From Deinococcus sp. JMULE3 (lineage in GTDB: Bacteria > Deinococcota > Deinococci > Deinococcales > Deinococcaceae), in NCBI RefSeq assembly GCF_013337115.1, contig NZ_SGWE01000004.1, forward strand, positions 1,872,501 through 1,936,500: a stretch of DNA of 64,000 nucleotides, read 5' to 3'. The notes under the pieces were generated by a model. The model had not been told where the DNA came from, searched no databases, and saw nothing but the letters and a program-made list of their open reading frames with translations. The translations under genes and the position numbers were made by a program. This document shows, piece after piece, positions 1 to 7,580 of the stretch (its first letter is position 1; every line of letters starts with the position of its first letter).

Positions 1-2259
1 TCAAGAGCGGCGTGAGCGGCGCCTACGTTCCTGGCCCCGGCGGCCTGACCATCAACAAGGTTGATGTGAGCTTTGGCATCCGTGCAGGCCTGCCCAGCAG
101 TGTCACCTCCGCTGACGCTGGCTTCAACGACGCCCAGGGCAACCCCAACTACCCCAACATTACGGACGGCGACACGGGCATCACCTACAGCCCCCTGTTC
201 TTCTACTTCAACAACGCCACCGCCGAGTTCACGGTCGGTAATGCTCCCGTGACGGTCCGCTTCGGCAAGGCCCTGAAGTTCAAGTTCGCTGACTACATTG
301 GCGACAACGACAAGACCGGCCGCGGCGACGGCTACATCGTCGATGTGGACGGCAGCAACCTGCCCCTGATCGGCAGCCTGAAGCCCACCATCAAGGCCGT
401 GTACGGCAGCAAGGGCGGCGCGAACGGCGACGGCCTGTACTACCGTGGCGTCCGCGCCACCATCACCCCGGTTGGTAGCCTGACGGCCGGCATCCACTAC
501 CTGCAGGAAGGCGCCGACGCCTCCGCACTGGCGACCGCCCGTTACCTGGCGTCCGACCGTGCGGCCGCCGGTACGACCCCTGCCTACGTGGGCGTCACCA
601 ACAGCTTCACGAACGACGTGACCACCTTCGGCGCTGACCTGCACGGCACCGTGGCTGGCTGGCAGCTGGACAGCGAGTATGCCAAGAGCACCGTCGTCAC
701 CACGACCGTCGAAGCCATCACGCTGGCCACCACCAACGCGACGCGCGAAGAACAGGCCTTCTACGCCAAGACCAGCGGTACCCTGGGCCCGGTCAAGGTG
801 TACACCCTGAACTACCGCACCATCAGCGCCGGCTACGACAAGGTCGCGGGCATCATGGAAGCCAACCCCAAAGACGGTACCAACGGCAGCACTGCTCCCT
901 ACGCCGCCAACCAGACCGGTTTCGGTGTCAAGGTCGGCACCACCGTCGGCCCCGTGTCCCTCGCCGGTTACTGGGACAACACCGTCGCCTACGGCGAGAG
1001 CCCCCTGGACACCGCCACTGAGCCCAGCGCCATCGTGGACCGTGGCGTGACTGCCAAGCTGAACGTGTTCAACCTGGTCACCGTGCGCGGCGGCTACTAC
1101 GAGTACCTCAGCAGCCCCCTGGATCTTGCCGGTGTGCGCTACAACGTGCGCGGCGACATCACCCCCGGCCTGGGCTTCAGCATCGGCGCGTTCTACCGCG
1201 ACGTCACCCTCAACGGTGTGCGCGTGACTGCCGATGTCATCGATGAAGACGGTAACACCCTGTTCGCCAAGGGCAAGTACAACAGCTACTTCGACCTGGC
1301 CACCAACGACCTGAAGGACCAGGAGGGCTGCGGCGACATGACCCCCGGTCTGACCGGCCGTGACAGCGACGGCGTGGGCGGCGCCCTGACCTTCGCTCTG
1401 GGCGACCTGAGCGGCCCGGCCTGCTTCAGCGAGTATGGCGTCGAAGTGATGCACAGCGGCAAGGCGGCCAACGCTCTGGTCAAGAACCTCGACCTGCGTC
1501 TCGGCTACAGCGCGCGCTACAGCATGGAAACCGAAAGCTACAGCAACAACTTCGTGTACGGCGAAGCGCTGTACAGCAACAAGATCGGTATCGCCAACGT
1601 CAGCCTCCGGGGTGCCTTCGCGACCGATACGTACGCTGAAGAAGACCTGACTGACGAAGTCGGTAAACAGACGCGTGTACGGCGAAGCGCTGTACAGCAA
1701 CAAGATCGGTATCGCCAACGTCAGCCTCCGGGGTGCCTTCGCGACCGATACGTACGCTGAAGAAGACCTGACTGACGAAGTCGGTAACGGAACCTTCGCC
1801 GCCTTCGGCGTGAAGGTCGTGACCGATCAGCTGAACACCATCTTCAAGCCCAGCTTCGAAGGTCAGTTCGGGTACATGACCAACAAGCACGACTTCGAAG
1901 GCACCGCGAACGACTACACCGCCACCGCCATGAAGTACCTGGTGGGCGCCAAGCTGAACGAGTTCCTGCTCCCCAACACCAAACTGGCCGTGTACTACGC
2001 CGGTTACCAGGGCACCAACCGTGGCTACGTCAGCACGGTCGGCACGGACACTGGTTACTTCCAGGATCAGAACAACCTTGGCCGCACCGTCAGCCAGGAC
2101 CTGCTGTACGTGGAAGCCAACTACTACGACCTGAGCTTCGGCTACGGCTACGGCAACCTGGGCCTCAGCGCCCTGGCCGCCAGCGGCACCACCCCCGCCC
2201 AGCCCGCCCAGAGCGCCAAGGGCTCCGTCTTCAAGATCAGCTACAAGGTCAACTTCTAA
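1..2259 (+). pseudogene. slpA: S-layer / outer-membrane beta-barrel protein (SlpA-type), C-terminal part, frame disrupted
   Basis: The reading frame is open from the left edge, so the N-terminus (where SlpA proteins carry the SLH domain and coiled coil) lies outside the window. The visible part is rich in Gly, Tyr, Asn and Thr with alternating beta-strand character. The protein ends in Phe (ISYKVNF), the usual C-terminal signature of outer-membrane beta-barrels. Family knowledge: SlpA is the major cell-envelope protein of Deinococcus and acts as an S-layer/porin complex. A 121-bp tandem duplication (copies at 1553-1666 and 1674-1787) shifts the frame, so the upstream frame stops at 1760 and the natural C-terminus is read only from the second copy. 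Removing 121 bp would restore one continuous frame to 2259. The nearby ppaC and ddrO match the slpA neighbourhood I recall from D. radiodurans. An assembly error is possible. Confidence 0.75.
1553..1787 (+). repeat. 121-bp tandem duplication inside slpA
   Basis: Two identical 114-bp copies (1553-1666 and 1674-1787) are separated by 7 bp (acagacg), so the unit offset is 121 bp. Since 121 is not a multiple of three, the downstream frame is displaced by one. Both copies encode the same peptide, starting VYGEALYSNK, in two different frames. This is either a real local duplication or a junction artefact of assembly. Confidence 0.95.
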
Positions 2260-2280
2260 AGTTCACCGGCTGAATGAACT

Positions 2281-2308
2281 CCCCGCCCCGTGCGGGGGGT
2301 TTTCTTTT
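2281..2308 (+). terminator. Rho-independent terminator of slpA
   Basis: CCCCGC (2281-2286) pairs with GCGGGG (2292-2297) around a 5-nt loop and is followed by a T-rich tail (ggttttcttttgg). It begins 21 nt after the slpA stop codon. Confidence 0.8.
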
Positions 2309-2351
2309 GGGGCTGTGCGGGCAGGTCGCCGTTTCCGGAATGCCAAATCGG

Positions 2352-2357
2352 TAGAAT
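2352..2357 (+). promoter_or_regulatory. Leaderless -10 box of ppaC
   Basis: TAGAAT lies 6 nt upstream of the ATG at 2364, so transcription would begin at or next to the start codon. No Shine-Dalgarno is visible. The same TANNNT-6/7-start arrangement recurs at many genes in this window. Confidence 0.6.
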
Positions 2358-2363
2358 CGCCGC

Positions 2364-3308
2364 ATGATTGCTGTGTTTGGTCACCTGAACCCCGATACCG
2401 ATGCCATCACGGCCGCGCTGGTGTACGCGCGGCTCCTGACCCGCCAGGGCGTGGACGCGACCGCGTACCGCCTGGGCGACCTGAACTTCGAGACGGCGTT
2501 CGTGCTTGAACAGGCGGGGATTGAAGCTCCGGCCCTGCTACCTGAACTGCCCGCCGGGGCGCCCGTGGCCCTCGTGGATCACAACGAGAGCGCCCAGTCC
2601 ACCCCGAACCTCGCCGAGCTGAACGTGACGCGGGTCGTGGATCACCACAAGCTGGGGGACCTGACGACCGCGCAGCCGCCCTACCTGCGCTTCGAGCCGG
2701 TGGGCTGCACCGGGACGATCCTGCTGAAACTGCACCGCGAGGCGGGCCTGGACGTGGAGGCGCTGGATGCCCGGTTGATGCTCAGCGCGATCCTGAGTGA
2801 CACGCTGCACTTCCGCAGCCCGACCACCACGCAGGAGGACCGCGACGCCGTGGCGTTCCTGGCCCCCGCGGCGGGTATCGAGGATGTGGAGGCGTACGCA
2901 CTGGCGATGTTCGCCGCGAAGAGCGACCTGGGGGACACCCCGGCGGACACGCTGCTGCGCATGGACTACAAGGTGTTCCCGTTCGGTGACGTGATCGCGC
3001 CGCACAGCTGGGGCATCGGCGTGATCGAGACCACCAACCCCGGCTACGTGTTCGGGCGTCAGGCGGAACTGCTCGCCGCGATGGACCAGGCCAAGGCGCA
3101 GGACGGCCTGAGCGGCGTGCTGCTGAGCGTCGTGGACATCCTGAACGAGACGAACCGCACGCTGGTCCTGAGTGCCACCGAGGAGAAGGTGCTGCGAGAG
3201 GCCTTCGGCGCCGAGGTGGACGGTCAGGTGGCGGACCTGGGCGGGCGGATCAGCCGCAAGAAGCAGATCGTGCCGACCCTGGAAGGGTACTTCGCGCCGC
3301 AGGGCTGA
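2364..3308 (+). CDS. ppaC: Manganese-dependent inorganic pyrophosphatase (class II, DHH family)
   Basis: Cytoplasmic enzyme that hydrolyses pyrophosphate to phosphate and so drives biosynthetic reactions. The 314-residue protein is full length for the family. The DHH domain shows the metal-binding motifs GHLNPDTD (His7, Asp11, Asp13), DHNE (Asp72-His73) and DHHK (93-96). The C-terminal DHHA2 domain carries the class II hallmark SRKKQ near residue 300. The start is fixed by the conserved N-terminus (MIAVFGH) and by the TAGAAT box 6 nt upstream. The gene follows slpA after a terminator and is transcribed on its own. Confidence 0.95.
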   Translation: MIAVFGHLNPDTDAITAALVYARLLTRQGVDATAYRLGDLNFETAFVLEQAGIEAPALLPELPAGAPVALVDHNESAQSTPNLAELNVTRVVDHHKLGDLTTAQPPYLRFEPVGCTGTILLKLHREAGLDVEALDARLMLSAILSDTLHFRSPTTTQEDRDAVAFLAPAAGIEDVEAYALAMFAAKSDLGDTPADTLLRMDYKVFPFGDVIAPHSWGIGVIETTNPGYVFGRQAELLAAMDQAKAQDGLSGVLLSVVDILNETNRTLVLSATEEKVLREAFGAEVDGQVADLGGRISRKKQIVPTLEGYFAPQG

Positions 3309-3382
3309 CGCCCGTTGAACCGGTGGCCCGCTTCCTGCACGGGGGGCGGGCCTCTGGCGTTCCGTCGCCCTATGCTGGGCGG

Positions 3383-4654
3383 ATGACTGAGTCTGGTGGC
3401 CCTTCTGGTGATCTGGCGTGGGTGTTCGCGCGGCAGCGTTTCGGGATGCACCCCGGCCTGGGGCGGGTCGAGGCGCTGCTGTCGCGGCTGGGTGACCCGC
3501 AGCGGGCCTTCCGGACGGTGCTGGTGGGCGGCACGAACGGCAAGGGGTCCACGGCGGCGTCCCTGGCGGCCATGCTGCGCGCCGGGGGCGTGCGGGCGGG
3601 GCTGTTCACCAGTCCGCACCTGACGCGCTTCACCGAGCGGTTCGTGGTGGACGGCGCGGAACTCCCCGAGGCGGAGGTCGCGGTGGCCCTCGCGGAGCTG
3701 CGCCCGCACGCGGAGGAGGTGGGCGCGTCGTTCTTCGAGGTCATCACGGCGCTGGGCGCAGAGCTGTTCCGCCGGACGGGCGTGGAGGTCGCCGTGATGG
3801 AGGTGGGGCTGGGAGGTCGGCTGGACGCCACGAACGCCCTCGACCCGGTCCTGAGCGTCCTGACGAACGTGGGCCTGGACCACACCGAGGTGCTGGGTGA
3901 CACGTGCGAGGCGATCGCGCGGGAGAAGGCGGGCATCCTGCGCGCGGGGCGTCCGGCGGTGACGGGCGTGGCGGCGGATCTCCGGCCCATCCTGCGCGCG
4001 GAGGGCGCGGACCTGTGGGCGCTGGGCGAGGAGGCGCACCTGAGCGTGCAGGGGCGCGGCTGGGACGGCTCGGACGTCACGGTGGACAGCCCGGTGGGGA
4101 TGGTCACGCTGCGCACCCCGCTGCTGGGGACGCACGGCGCGGCGAACGCGGGACTGGCGGCGCTGGCCGCCCTACGCCTGGGCCTGAGCCCCGACTCGGT
4201 GCAGGCGGGCGCGCAGGCGACGCAGTGGCCGGGCCGCCTGGAGGTCATCCCGTGGCGTGGCACGCGGGTGCTGCTGGATGGCGCGCACAACCCGGACGGC
4301 GCGCAGGCGGTCGCGGCGGCCCTGCGGGACCTGGGTGTGGACCGCCTGCCGCTGGTGTTCGGCGCGGCGGGCGACAAGGACCTCGCGGGGGTCGCGGCGG
4401 CCCTGCGGCCTCTGGCCTCAGAGGTGATCCTCACGCGGGCCGCGCTGAGTCCCCGTGCGGCGGACCCGGCCAGCCTCGCGCCCCTCTTCCCGGAGGTGCC
4501 GCTGACCGTCACGGACACCCCAGAGGTGGCGCTGGAGGCCCTGGCGGCCCGGCGCGCCCCGCAGGCCCTGGTGTGCGGCAGCCTGTACCTGCTGGGCGAG
4601 GTGCGCCCCCTGCTGCTCGGTGAGGCCAGCGAGGACCGCGAGCGCTGGCAGTGA
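3383..4654 (+). CDS. folC: Bifunctional folylpolyglutamate synthase / dihydrofolate synthase
   Basis: Mur-ligase-family enzyme that adds glutamate to dihydropteroate and extends the polyglutamate tail of folates. The P-loop is GGTNGKGST, and later family blocks are visible (GLGGRLDATN, DGAHNPDGA). The ATG at 3383 is preferred over an in-frame GTG at 3323: homology begins here and a TATGCT box (3371-3376) lies exactly 6 nt upstream, a leaderless arrangement. That start gives 423 residues, normal for FolC. Downstream comes an M32 peptidase gene with its own TANNNT box, so the two are probably separate transcripts. Confidence 0.92.
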   Translation: MTESGGPSGDLAWVFARQRFGMHPGLGRVEALLSRLGDPQRAFRTVLVGGTNGKGSTAASLAAMLRAGGVRAGLFTSPHLTRFTERFVVDGAELPEAEVAVALAELRPHAEEVGASFFEVITALGAELFRRTGVEVAVMEVGLGGRLDATNALDPVLSVLTNVGLDHTEVLGDTCEAIAREKAGILRAGRPAVTGVAADLRPILRAEGADLWALGEEAHLSVQGRGWDGSDVTVDSPVGMVTLRTPLLGTHGAANAGLAALAALRLGLSPDSVQAGAQATQWPGRLEVIPWRGTRVLLDGAHNPDGAQAVAAALRDLGVDRLPLVFGAAGDKDLAGVAAALRPLASEVILTRAALSPRAADPASLAPLFPEVPLTVTDTPEVALEALAARRAPQALVCGSLYLLGEVRPLLLGEASEDRERWQ

Positions 4655-4699
4655 CCGCATTCCCGCTGGACCGGGTGTCACGGCGCGCTACCCTGGGGG

Positions 4700-6187
4700 G
4701 TGATGACCACCTTCGATGAACTGAGCCGCCGCCTGGGTCAGGTGAGCGACCTGGGCGCCGCCGCGAGCCTGCTGTCCTGGGAGCAGGAGACCTTCATGCC
4801 GCCCGAGGCGGCCCGCGTGCGCGGCCTGCAACTTGCGACCCTGGCGGGCCTCTCGCACGAACTGTTCACCGCGCCCGAGACCGGCGCGCTGCTGGACGGC
4901 GCGCTGCCCGACGGCGACACGCAGGCAGCGGTCGTGCGGGTCGCGCGGCGCGACTACGCGAAGGCCACGCGCCTCCCCACATCGTTCGTGGAGGAACGCA
5001 CCCGCGCGCAGAACGAGGCGCACCACGCCTGGGTGCACGCCCGCGAGCACAGCGACTTCGCCAGCTTTGCGCCGTACCTGGAACGCATGATGGACCTCGC
5101 GCGCCGTCAGGCGGACCTGATGGGCTTCGAGGATCACCCCTACGACGCCCTGATCGACGACTACGAGCCCGGCATGCGCGCCGCGCAGGTGAAAGATGTG
5201 TTCGCGGATCTGCGGGACCGCACGCTGCCCCTGCTGGAGCGGATCCGTGCCGCCGGGGACGCCGCCGACTACCGCGTCCTGACCCGCCCCTTCCCCGCCG
5301 ACGCGCAGAAGGCGTTCGCGTGGCGCGTGGCGGGCGAGGCCTTCGGCCTGACCGGCGACTTCGCCCGGCAGGACGAGAGCGCGCACCCGTTCCAGTCGAA
5401 CTTCAGCCGCAGCGACATCCGCATCACGACCCGCGTCGAGGAGTACTGGCCCGCGTGCCTGTTCGGCACCTGGCACGAGACCGGGCACGCCATGTACGAA
5501 CGCGGCGTGCACGAACGCTGGGAACGCACCCCGGTGTCCGCCGGGGCGAGCCTGGGCGTGCACGAGAGCCAGTCGCGGATGTTCGAGAACCTGCTGGGCC
5601 GCAGCCTGCCGTTCTGGCAGCGCTACTTCCCGCAGTTGCAGGAGGCCGCGCCGCAGGTCACGGCGGGCCTGGACGCGGCGGCGCTGTACCGCGCGGTGAA
5701 CCGCGTGCAGCCCAGCCTGATCCGCGTGGAGGCCGACGAGGTCACCTACAACTTCCACGTGATGCTGCGCTTCGAACTGGAACTCGCGCTGCTGGAGGGC
5801 AGCCTGAGTGTCCGCGACCTGCCCGAGGCGTGGAACGCGAAGATGCAGGCGTACCTGGGCCTCACGCCGCCGGACGACGCGTCGGGCGTGCTGCAGGACA
5901 TCCACTGGTCGGCGGGCTTGATCGGGTACTTCCCGACGTACACGCTGGGGAACCTCCTGAGCGTGCAGCTGCTGGAGGCCGCCCGCCAGGACGCCGGGGT
6001 CGCGGCGGGCATCGACCGCGCCGAGTACGGCCCGCTGCGCGCGTGGCTGGTCGAGCAGGTCCACCAGCACGGCCGCAGCCTGAGCCCGGCCGAGCTGACC
6101 GTGCAGGCCACCGGGCGGCCCCTGAGTGCCGATCCTTACGTGGCGTACCTGACGCGCAAGTACGGCGAGATCTACAACCTGAGCTGA
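4700..6187 (+). CDS. M32-family metallocarboxypeptidase (Taq carboxypeptidase type)
   Basis: Zinc or cobalt carboxypeptidase that removes C-terminal residues from peptides. The HEXXH motif is HETGH at about residues 259-263. It is followed by the M32 motifs HESQSR and GYFPTYTLGN, and the protein has the family length of about 495 residues. The start is GTG at 4700 or the adjacent ATG at 4703. A TACCCT box (4689-4694) lies 5 nt before the GTG. Highly similar enzymes occur in Thermus and Deinococcus. A strong hairpin terminator follows directly. Confidence 0.93.
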   Translation: MMTTFDELSRRLGQVSDLGAAASLLSWEQETFMPPEAARVRGLQLATLAGLSHELFTAPETGALLDGALPDGDTQAAVVRVARRDYAKATRLPTSFVEERTRAQNEAHHAWVHAREHSDFASFAPYLERMMDLARRQADLMGFEDHPYDALIDDYEPGMRAAQVKDVFADLRDRTLPLLERIRAAGDAADYRVLTRPFPADAQKAFAWRVAGEAFGLTGDFARQDESAHPFQSNFSRSDIRITTRVEEYWPACLFGTWHETGHAMYERGVHERWERTPVSAGASLGVHESQSRMFENLLGRSLPFWQRYFPQLQEAAPQVTAGLDAAALYRAVNRVQPSLIRVEADEVTYNFHVMLRFELELALLEGSLSVRDLPEAWNAKMQAYLGLTPPDDASGVLQDIHWSAGLIGYFPTYTLGNLLSVQLLEAARQDAGVAAGIDRAEYGPLRAWLVEQVHQHGRSLSPAELTVQATGRPLSADPYVAYLTRKYGEIYNLS

Positions 6188-6197
6188 GGGGAAAAGA

Positions 6198-6230
6198 GGG
6201 CGCCCCGACCGTCAGCTGGTCGGGGCGCCC
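6198..6230. terminator. Bidirectional terminator between the M32 peptidase and the small convergent gene
   Basis: A perfect 13-bp stem (6198-6210 with 6218-6230) encloses a 7-nt loop. Read on the minus strand it is followed by a T-rich tail (tcttttcc). On the plus strand the tail is weaker (ttcgtggtctt). It separates two convergent genes. Confidence 0.85.
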
Positions 6231-6246
6231 TTCGTGGTCTTGTCGG

Positions 6247-6498
6247 TCAGACGGCCTGGCGGCGCTGGGCGTTCGTGACGAGGTACGCGCGGGCGGAGTT
6301 CAGCCACGTCTGCGCGAGGTCACTGTGGGGGTGCTGGCGGTCGCGCAGCGCCTGGACGCTGAGGTTCAGCTGGCGTTCGACGCGGCGGACGGCGCCCAGG
6401 CCACCCTCGTTCTCGACCTCGATCAGGGTGTTCAGGAGGGTGGTGGGGTGGGCGTAGCCGACGCGGATGCTTTCAGCGATGGTGTCCAGGGCGCGCAT
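6247..6498 (-). CDS. Small conserved-type protein, function unknown (83 aa)
   Basis: I do not recognise a family. The protein is soluble and mostly helical in appearance, with no signal peptide or membrane segment (starts MRALDTIAESI). The start is supported by a strong Shine-Dalgarno AAGGAG (complement of 6506-6511) 7 nt upstream and by a good promoter (TTGCCC-17-TAAGAT). The gene is divergent from ddrO and its promoter lies 24 bp from the ddrO promoter, so shared control by DdrO is possible. It ends at a strong terminator. Confidence 0.75.
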   Translation of the reverse strand: MRALDTIAESIRVGYAHPTTLLNTLIEVENEGGLGAVRRVERQLNLSVQALRDRQHPHSDLAQTWLNSARAYLVTNAQRRQAV

Positions 6499-6581
6499 GG
6501 GGGGACTCCTTCCCGCCCGGACGGGGCGGCGAGGCGAGCAGGGTGAAATTCTGCTGTGGGCGAATCCTTCTTGTGATTACG

Positions 6582-6610
6582 ATCTTAGCAGAGGGGATCG
6601 TGAAGGGCAA
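6582..6610 (-). promoter_or_regulatory. Promoter of the 83-aa gene
   Basis: On the minus strand, TTGCCC (complement of 6605-6610) is followed by 17 nt and TAAGAT (complement of 6582-6587), a sigma-70-like arrangement. The transcript would have a leader of roughly 75 nt ending in a strong Shine-Dalgarno. Confidence 0.6.
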
Positions 6611-6625
6611 GAAGGGTTAATCCTT

Positions 6626-6643
6626 ATTCTGTCTTGACCGTAG
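6626..6643. promoter_or_regulatory. Possible DdrO operator (degenerate RDRM-like dyad)
   Basis: ATTCTGTC-TTGACCGTAG is an imperfect dyad (GTC..GAC core) overlapping the ddrO -35 box. The RDRM consensus of D. radiodurans as I recall it is a 17-bp palindrome with a GTCATTGAC core; this site has a spacer one base shorter. ddrO is known to repress itself, so an operator is expected here, but the match is weak. Confidence 0.3.
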
Positions 6644-6662
6644 CGGGGGGTGGTGTTACACT
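6634..6662 (+). promoter_or_regulatory. Promoter of ddrO
   Basis: TTGACC (6634-6639), 17 nt, TACACT (6657-6662), close to the sigma-70 consensus. The predicted leader to the ddrO ATG is about 130 nt, so ddrO is one of the leadered genes in this window and uses a strong Shine-Dalgarno. Confidence 0.7.
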
Positions 6663-6796
6663 CCAACCAAGGCTCCCGTATTCTGCCCACAGGCAAACCC
6701 TGCGGCAGCACGAATGAGCCCCAGGCGGCACGCGCCCCCCAGCCCCCAGCGGGCCGGTCCAGGCATGAGGCCACGCCGCAGCCGAGGAGGTGAAAC

Positions 6797-7186
<390 letters not shown>

Positions 7187-7203
7187 CGTTCAGTGCCAAT
7201 AAA

Positions 7204-7230
7204 CCCCCACCTGCACGGGTGGGGGCTTCT
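7204..7230 (+). terminator. Terminator of ddrO
   Basis: CCCCCACC (7204-7211) pairs with GGTGGGGG (7218-7225) around a 6-nt loop and is followed by cttcttg. It starts 17 nt after the ddrO stop. Confidence 0.75.
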
Positions 7231-7252
7231 TGTGGTCCAGGCCTACGGGACT

Positions 7253-7558
7253 CCATTGATTCCAGTCCAGACAGGGTCACCCGGTGGCCCCCTCATACGG
7301 ATTCCGTCTGTTTCGTTGACAGATCGGAAGACCACCGATCTGTCAACTCCACGCCCGGAACCCGTTTTTCTCCTGCTCGCTCCGCTCGGGTTGAACGTTT
7401 TTGCAAACCTTTCAACCGGAGTCCGTATCACCCTTCCGTCGCTTCGCTCCTCAGCTGCGCAGCTCTGCGAGTCCCTCCCTCTCTGCTCCGCAGCTCTCCG
7501 AGTCCCACCAGGGGAGAGGGGACAATGGAACGCGATCACGTTGCAAGCAAGTCAATTT
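7253..7558. repeat. Type-B structured repeat, copy 1, interrupted by a type-A element
   Basis: The outer parts match the uninterrupted copy at 9712-9840: ATTGATTCC at the left end, GGGTCACCCGGTGGCCCC, then CCCTTCCGTCGCT, GGGGAGAGGGGACAA, GGAACGCGATCACGTT and GCAAGTCAATTT at the right end. The ends form a short inverted repeat (ATTGAyT). The copy is split at TCA by a 132-bp insertion (7296-7427). It also has about 40 extra bp of CAGCTCT/CGAGTC words before the GGGGAGAGGGG block. Confidence 0.8.
7296..7427 (+). mobile_element. Type-A MITE-like structured element (132 bp), nested in a type-B repeat
   Basis: Inverted ends TACGGATTCCG and CGGAGTCCGTA, flanked on both sides by TCA (7293-7295 and 7428-7430), which occurs once in the uninterrupted type-B copy (9752-9754). 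It contains two hairpins. The first is a perfect 12-bp stem (7316-7327 with 7335-7346, loop AAGACCA). The second is GGTTGAA/TTCAACC (7389-7395 with 7411-7417). No coding potential, so it could only be mobilised by an enzyme encoded elsewhere. Confidence 0.75.
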
Positions 7559-7580
7559 CATCCCGTATCGGCTGGTCCGC

